Shown: in pieces, positions 57,381 to 64,000 of the stretch
How positions within the stretch are numbered: the first letter of the stretch is position 1
Layout: each line of letters opens with the position of its first letter
Assembly: GCA_012295275.1 (NCBI GenBank)
Contig: CM022679.1
Coordinates: 1,711,775-1,775,774 of the forward strand
Reading direction: 5' to 3'
Length of the DNA stretch: 64,000 nt
DNA from: Chrysomallon squamiferum
Lineage: Eukaryota; Mollusca; Gastropoda; Neomphalida; Peltospiridae
Notes under the pieces: generated by a model
Told to the model about the DNA's origin: nothing
The model's input: only the letters and a program-made list of their open reading frames with translations
The model's database searches: none
Translations under genes and position numbers: made by a program

Positions 57381-59412
57381 AATAAAGGTGATGAAAAAAG
57401 AAGAAACAATGTAAATGCTGAACCAAAGTTTACGAAATGGTATAACATGCAATGAAATCATTACACGGGTATGAATAATTTATGTTACTGATATAATTTG
57501 ACGTATCTCTGATGTAGGTATTATAAATCCAAAATGAACTAAGTTTGGATCGTGCATTCATATCACTAAAAGAACTTGCAAACAAATTATTGTGAACTAA
57601 TAACACTTGAATCCGCACCTAAGCAGGTTATATTAACAAACTGTGTCTGCGCATGCAGATATTACCTATTGAGTAGTTTCAAGCGATAAATTATATGTGT
57701 GTGTGTGTGTCAGCAAATTTTATCAGTCCATCTCTGCGTTAAACCACGTGACTGCGGCCTCAGGCAGTAGTATTTGTATTCACTTGTATTACGCTTTGTG
57801 CACCTCACCGAACAGCACCAGTACAATTTGCAGTTACAAATAAAGAAGCCACATTGTATATACAATCGTGTGCAACCCAGCTTTTCAGACTCTCTTGCTT
57901 TTAACCCAAACCTTTGTCTGAAGCAGCGTCTCCTTACTGTGCCTGCCCCGGGATCCAGAGATTTCGCTCTGTCCACAGAAAGACTGGTCTCGAAATAAGC
58001 CTGTAATTGAGCGATTTCTTTTGTTTTATGCACCCTCACACATTTATTGTACGATGTTTTACAAAACATTTCCAGAAAATCGAAAATCGGACATTATTCG
58101 CCAGCAAGTCTGTAGCGAACACCCTGACATTTACAGGCGGTTTTTAACATTCTCCAGATTGCCTGAAATATAAAATATTAACCTAATTTTACATCACCAG
58201 TTTAAGACGCATAAATATTCATTATTAACACGTTACTGAAATAAGGTTGTTAAAAGTATCACTCTAAAACCAGTCGATGGATAAGGTTCCAGGAGTTATG
58301 TCCCTGTATACTAGAAATGCGTTGTTTTTATCACGTGTGAAGGGGTAAACTTCACTTACATTTTATTATAACACAGACAGTTTTAATGCATATCCGTGGA
58401 ACGCTACAGTTCTCATTGTAATTTCATTATTTTTATTATTTATTTTAATTTTATTTAATTTTTTTTTTTTTTTTTTTGAATGATTGAATCTGACGACCAT
58501 TAGTAGCATCGTGCTTTGTTTTGATACTGCATTTTCTCAGTAAGACATGACAGTTCCACACCTTAACAAAAATTCGTTCTCTCTGAAAACGAATAGTCAG
58601 AGTTCACCCTTCTCACAATTACGGTTCGGTGATATTAGCAGACTAACAAATTTTAGATTATAAGCTATTTAAAAATTAACGAAGTCTATACGTAAAGTTA
58701 TCATGTTTAAGAACAATTAAGTAGGAGGATGTATAAAAACTTCGAAACTTTTGTCCAAACTTGTTGATATGGAGATTAACTGTGGTTAGTGTATGACCTC
58801 CAGTAATTAGACCATCGATACTTTTTTGTGACAGTCTCGAAACTGAACCCACTCAGCATACCCATCCCAAAACCATCGACCTGGTAATAATAATAATAAT
58901 TAAATAAATAAATAAATAAATAAATAAAGCATTATTTGATGGAGACATAGAGCAGATGGAAGTAGATAAAACAATAAAAACAAATCAAGCTTAAATATAA
59001 TAACATTTTTTTAAAAATTCAGAATTTCGGATAAAGGATTCTGAACGCGTGTTATTGCTACTGCTGGTGCTAATGCTACTAACACTACTACTAATAATTC
59101 AAATATATATATAAATATAACCCCCAAAACGACGACAACAACAACAATATATGTTTCAGACACTGTAGTTCGTCTTCATTTCGATTATTCTGCACATTAG
59201 AAACATCGTTCTCCCAACGTTCCGAGCGGAAATGATGCCGATTAGCCTCGACGCCAAGGATAAGTCACGTGACACACTTTCAGCCAATGATAAACAGGGT
59301 TTGAAATGCAATGCGGAGACCGTGGATTGTAACTTATATTCAGAGTATTATCGATTTTTTTTATATTGTTATACAAAACCTATGTATTTATTTTAAAAAG
59401 GATTTATTCGAA

Positions 59413-59452
<40 letters not shown>

Positions 59453-60011
59453 TAATTTTCAAAAAAATCTGGTGTATCAAATAGAATAAAATTACATTTA
59501 TTTATCAGTTTTGTAAGAAAAAAACAACACAGACACGAGAGAGAGAGAGAGAGAGATGTCAACAACAATAACAAGAACATTATTTTCAAATGTTTTGTAG
59601 GATCTGTAAATTCGAGTTCCACCAACATTTTGTCTGTCCGTTTTGCATGAAGTTTTAACAAACAAAAACAAATAACAACAAAAACAAAAAAAAAAAAAAA
59701 AATAAAAATAAAAATAAAAATAAAATAAAATAAAAATAAAAATTGTTTAAGGTTTAAATTTAAATTTTCATAAAATTATATTTTAAAAACAATTTTTTTT
59801 GATATTTGTATTAATGCAGTTTGTTATAAAGATCTCTAAATGTTCATTTCTGTGTGATAATGCTCCACAGTCGGATTTTGATGTTCCTTTTAAGTTTGCA
59901 TAATACACAAATTTCTTTCAGTGTGATAACATTCCAAAGTGCATCATGGAAAATAGATATTGCCTGGAATGTACTGGAAACACCATGACCTAAATAAATA
60001 AATAAATAACC

Positions 60012-60050
<39 letters not shown>

Positions 60051-61553
60051 TCAACAAAAAAAGAAGAGATTTATTACTGATCTTATGTCATTCAAACAGC
60101 TCTCCTTTGTCAACGCTAGATGTAACATTACAAGGTACAACTTTTATATTTCTTTCTTTCTGCCCTGAACGCTTTCCAGAGAATTTTTTTATTAAATTTT
60201 CAACGAAGGCAAATGTTTTGTGTAGGGACAATAATGAATTTTACCATCAACACTTACTGATGAGTGATGATCAGCTATAATCTAAAGTTAAATTTCACTC
60301 TTTGTTAGTTTTTATTTATTTATTTAGTTTTTTTTTTTCAAATTCTTTTATTTAAATGTTAGGTAAGTAAATAAACAAAAAATAAATAAAAACAAAACAG
60401 GTTGTTTATTTTTAACTTTGTTTCTAAATAAAAAATCGTACTTTTATAACTTGGATGCACAGAGTATGCAACTATGAATGATTTAAGAAAAATTTAACAA
60501 AACATCAAAAGATTTTCTCGTCGTTTTATGTTTGTAATGATAAAATAACACCACTAACTGCTAGAGTTTCTTATGTACATTATGTACTATATCTGATAAA
60601 GCAGTTACAGAGCTCTGGCTTAACTGGGAAGTAGCCTCAACCAGTCCTCTCTGTCACTGAGTTTCTTTTCCTACTCCTAATTTATTGGAGTCTGATGTAA
60701 ACAGTTCATACACTTGCCTTGCCTGGTGTACTTGGGATGTTGGAGACACGGCGTCGTTCTTATCTGACATCGTCATCTTCGTCCTCTGGAATGTCATTAT
60801 TGTCTTCTGGAATCACTGACTGTTTGTCTTTGCACATGGAAAAAACTGATCTCCAACACTTCCTCCGTCATGTCTGCCGTCAAAACAATATAGGAGCAGC
60901 TGCATACTTTCAAAGTGAACAACAGACTAAAAACAATAATAATAAAAATAAATATCAATAACACCAACGAAAATATAAATGTCTCTACATTAAAAAGAAT
61001 GACAAAAAAGTAATAAGAAGAAGAAGAATAATAATAATAAAAGAAAAAAAAAAAAATCTCGAAATGATTCCTAATTATTTTATATCATTATAATAAATAA
61101 TATGCATTAAATTTGACTAAACTCAGGTAACAGTTAGTTATTGATGTTGTCACTGTGCCAATTCCTCTAACAATACTACAGACAAGTAGTGAGAACTGTT
61201 TTTCAAATTTAAAGTTATTATTCAAGGCTATATGGTATTTTTGGTAGAAATTATTTTACTAAAAATAGAAGCAAGCGGAATAATTATTGTGAAAAAAAGG
61301 AGAGATATTAGAGTCGTCTCCCTTGGACTACATCTGGTATTTCTCGTTACTTTTATTAAATAATAATTATAATAATATATTTTCATACTATTTTCTTTTG
61401 TATTATTAAATATTACTTACTGCATGTTGATATTGAGTATGCGTATTATTTTTTCACGCAAATAATAAATTTAAACAACTATCAAAATCATCGAAAAGTA
61501 CACTGATTTTAGGTATTTAAAGAATAAGATATTAAAGCAATTCGTTTTACTTC

Positions 61554-61592
<39 letters not shown>

Positions 61593-63169
61593 CATCCATT
61601 AGTCCTAAAATTAGTCATAACTATTCATGATGTAACAGCTGTATAAATTAAAATATACACCTGAAAAAGCTTTAGCAAATTTGTGTAATTTATTTTCTTT
61701 GTTTATTTTTCATAATTATTTTCATACTATTTTTATGGATTGATGTTTGTTTCTTTGTTTCTTTCTTTCTTTATTTAAATGTCCTTCAAAAATTAAAATT
61801 AGAAATTTAAATAAAAAGAACTGAAATCTTAGTTCTTAAAATATCCAGTCTAAAAAAAAATTACAACACACACAAAAATAAATAAAAGCACCTTACGGAA
61901 ACAAGCAAGACCTAATTCTCTCTGCCGACTGGTGGAGGGGGAGGTGACCATCGCGTTCTTCTCCACTTCTACATTTTTTTATTACTAACTCAAGACGTTT
62001 TGAGACGTTTGTCTGCAGGTAGCTTCAATTGCTTATAAATATCCCTTTCTCTTAATTATTTCAAAGAAAAATTTACTTTTTCATGTCTGTATATATATAT
62101 ATAGGAGATTAAAACAAAAACGTCTAAGTTTCACATAGAAAATGTTTCCCTTGATGATATCCAAACATCAGACAGTAACATCCTCCTTGGAGTACTGTCA
62201 ACAGCATATCACCCTGGGAACCAAAACTTGACAAAGTTAACATCTGCATAGAGGTCCAACAACTCATCAATGGAGAGGAACACACTAAGCCATACAAACA
62301 AGCTCTACTGTTAGTCATAAAACATCATGGATACAGGTATATATTGATGGATACAGTGCAGTGCAGAATTGAGTTCAGACTCGAGCGACTGGAATAAACA
62401 ACACGGGCCCTAGTGGCCTCCTTCTGTTTGGTCGAGACTGTTTATACGAAAAAGCTCGCAGAGCTAACACCGTGAACACGTACGTTGGGTATGGATTAGG
62501 TTCCGTGAAACATAACGAAATAACCCCAACCCAACGCAAAGACTGCACCCTTTTTGTACAATACAAGGTAACGTTCGTGTAATAAACACAAAGATAAGAC
62601 TTCAGATTTTCCGTTCATGGATTTTTTTATTCAGACAGGAATTGAAACAGAGAAAATAATACATCAAAGTCAGAATACACTAACTGATACACATGTTTGA
62701 AATGATGAATATTTGCATTACGTTTAAAACAAGAAGATTTTTTTGTTACACCATATTTTTTAGTTACATCATATAAATTAAAAAATTATTATTAAAAATC
62801 AAAAAATTAAATACAGTAACTAATGTGCTTGACTGCATATAATAACAACTATTATTATTTTATAACAACTATTATTATATAATAATAATAGTAATAAAAG
62901 GAGTACACTGTTGGCAGCTTATAAATGCAATAATTAACCGTTTTATTTTTTCTTCTTCTTCTCTTTCGATATTTTTTTCTTTCTTTCTTTCATTCTTTGT
63001 TTTTACTCCTTTTATAGTAAATACGTACGTGTGTTGTAACATCGTGCAGTTAAAATAAGTAGAAACATATTTTACCAGACTTTATCAGCACTCAAGTACA
63101 TGTTTACCGATATTTACATCTGGTGTTTTTCTTTTTTCTTTTTGTTTTTTTTTTTCCTTTTTTTTTCTT

Positions 63170-63173
63170 TAAT

Positions 63174-63220
<47 letters not shown>

Positions 63221-63280
63221 TTTTATTTTATTTTATTTTATTTTATTTTATTTTACTTTATTTATTTATTTATTTATTTT
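63170..63280. repeat. (TTTA)n/(TTTTA)n array
   Basis: A TTTA tetramer array grades into TTTTA pentamers and back to TTTA. Confidence 0.93.
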
Positions 63281-64000
63281 TTTGATGGACAGTTATCATA
63301 CGTAGATAATATCGGAAGGCAACAGTTCATGGATACCATGTATTTCAATTACATCTTATAAATTAATAAATAAAAAATAATAATAATAAAAACAAAATTA
63401 AATACAGTAACTGTTGGCGGGATATAAATGGGATTAGAAACTGAAAGAACCACAACTCTGGATACACGAAATAAGTGAGCAGCCTGTCTAAGCCGACACA
63501 ATTTGCTGTTCATCTAGAAAAGCAAAAGAAGAAAATAACATGATTAAAAATCATCATTCAGTGTCAGAAATTCAGTTTCAAATTTTAAGAAAAATATTTA
63601 TATTTATTTATATGCATTATACAACAAATATTCTATAAAAACTGGGAGCTTTGTTTCAGATACTTAGTATTTTTATTTTTATTTTTGATTGACAATGGTA
63701 TTTCCAGATAATAATTCTACCTAACTTTTACATCTTTATTTCATCTTTCTTTCCTTCCAGTTCATTTTTAAGTACATGTCAAGAGTACATTTTTCAATAA
63801 TTAATACAGGTTAGAAAAAATTCAGCATGTATTGCTAAACAAGTGTTGTATTGTTGTTTTAATTTTGTCTTATTATTAGAAGAAGAAAAGCACATAAGGT
63901 CACTTACAAAATAATAATAATAATAATAATTAATAAATAAATAAATAAATAAAATTAATTAATTAATTAATTGACTAAAAAAAAATGATAATAATTACCA

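Larger units (their letters stand above)
56654..64000. other. repeat-rich DNA, no supported gene
   Basis: No recognisable exon, domain or RNA gene. Simple repeats include (GA)n-like sequence (56934-57006), a GAAT/GAT/AAT/AAAT cluster (57205-57380), (AAT)n (59416-59452 and 60011-60051), poly-A (59684-59701), poly-T (61556-61587) and TTTA/TTTTA (63170-63280). Two less repetitive islands (57710-58069 and about 62120-62575) have open frames but no family I recognise. Confidence 0.5.

Noticed and set aside
57710-58069. 119-codon minus-strand frame of normal complexity
   Set aside because: No recognisable domain, no splice or promoter support, and the opposite strand is also open for 74 codons.
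60760-60837. Acidic 25-codon minus-strand frame ending EDEDDDVR, possibly a terminal exon
   Set aside because: Too short, no convincing upstream exon, and triplet-repeat-like composition (TCATC/TCTTC).
62120-62575. Patch with an RNase H-like YIDG reading and a longer open stretch ending at a GTAACG
   Set aside because: Stops interrupt it, and no reverse transcriptase or other mobile-element motif supports the reading.

Overview
The window is animal genomic DNA. Spliced genes have GT-AG introns, the sequence is AT-rich and dense in microsatellites, and fragments of pogo/Tigger-type and other DNA transposons are present. The gene content fits a lophotrochozoan, most likely a mollusc; that assignment is inference from gene families and repeat character, and no species can be named.

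The main content is a tandem pair of very large type I polyketide synthase (PKS) genes, both on the minus strand. Copy A (4342-11356) runs into a 200-N scaffold gap and lacks its 3' end. Copy B (33232-42711) runs from start to stop codon, about 2,539 codons once a one-base insertion at 35898 is set aside. Both use six short 5' exons for most of the ketosynthase (KS), then one giant exon (6,693 bp in B) for the rest. Domain order is KS - AT - DH - pseudo-KR / ER-like remnant - KR - ACP - condensation-like C domain, with no methyltransferase and no thioesterase. This resembles the fungal LovB plan (inactive ER, terminal condensation domain) more than animal fatty acid synthase. The C domain keeps its fold signatures but has lost the HHxxxDG histidines. 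Both genes appear to have a non-coding first exon 3.4-3.9 kb upstream, behind a conserved CCAAT-box promoter.

Layout: 1-4141, microsatellites and a partial S1 serine-protease gene on the plus strand, separated from the rest by the gap and so possibly not truly adjacent. 4342-21255, duplication unit A: PKS copy A, its promoter, 5' flank and a truncated Tigger element. 21256-33117, a spacer with a possible small secreted-protein gene (minus strand), a decayed transposase-like pseudogene, microsatellites and a block repeated near 50 kb. 33118-56653, unit B: polyA signal, PKS copy B, promoter and a longer, rearranged 5' flank. 56654-64000, AT-rich, repeat-rich DNA with no gene I can support.

If either PKS is functional, its domains predict an iterative, partly reducing enzyme building an unsaturated chain from malonyl-type units. 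It would need enoyl reduction in trans, if any, and an unusual release step. Each copy shows one reading-frame lesion, and a 344-bp tract around coding exon 1 is identical between copies, which suggests recent gene conversion in a young, unstable array.
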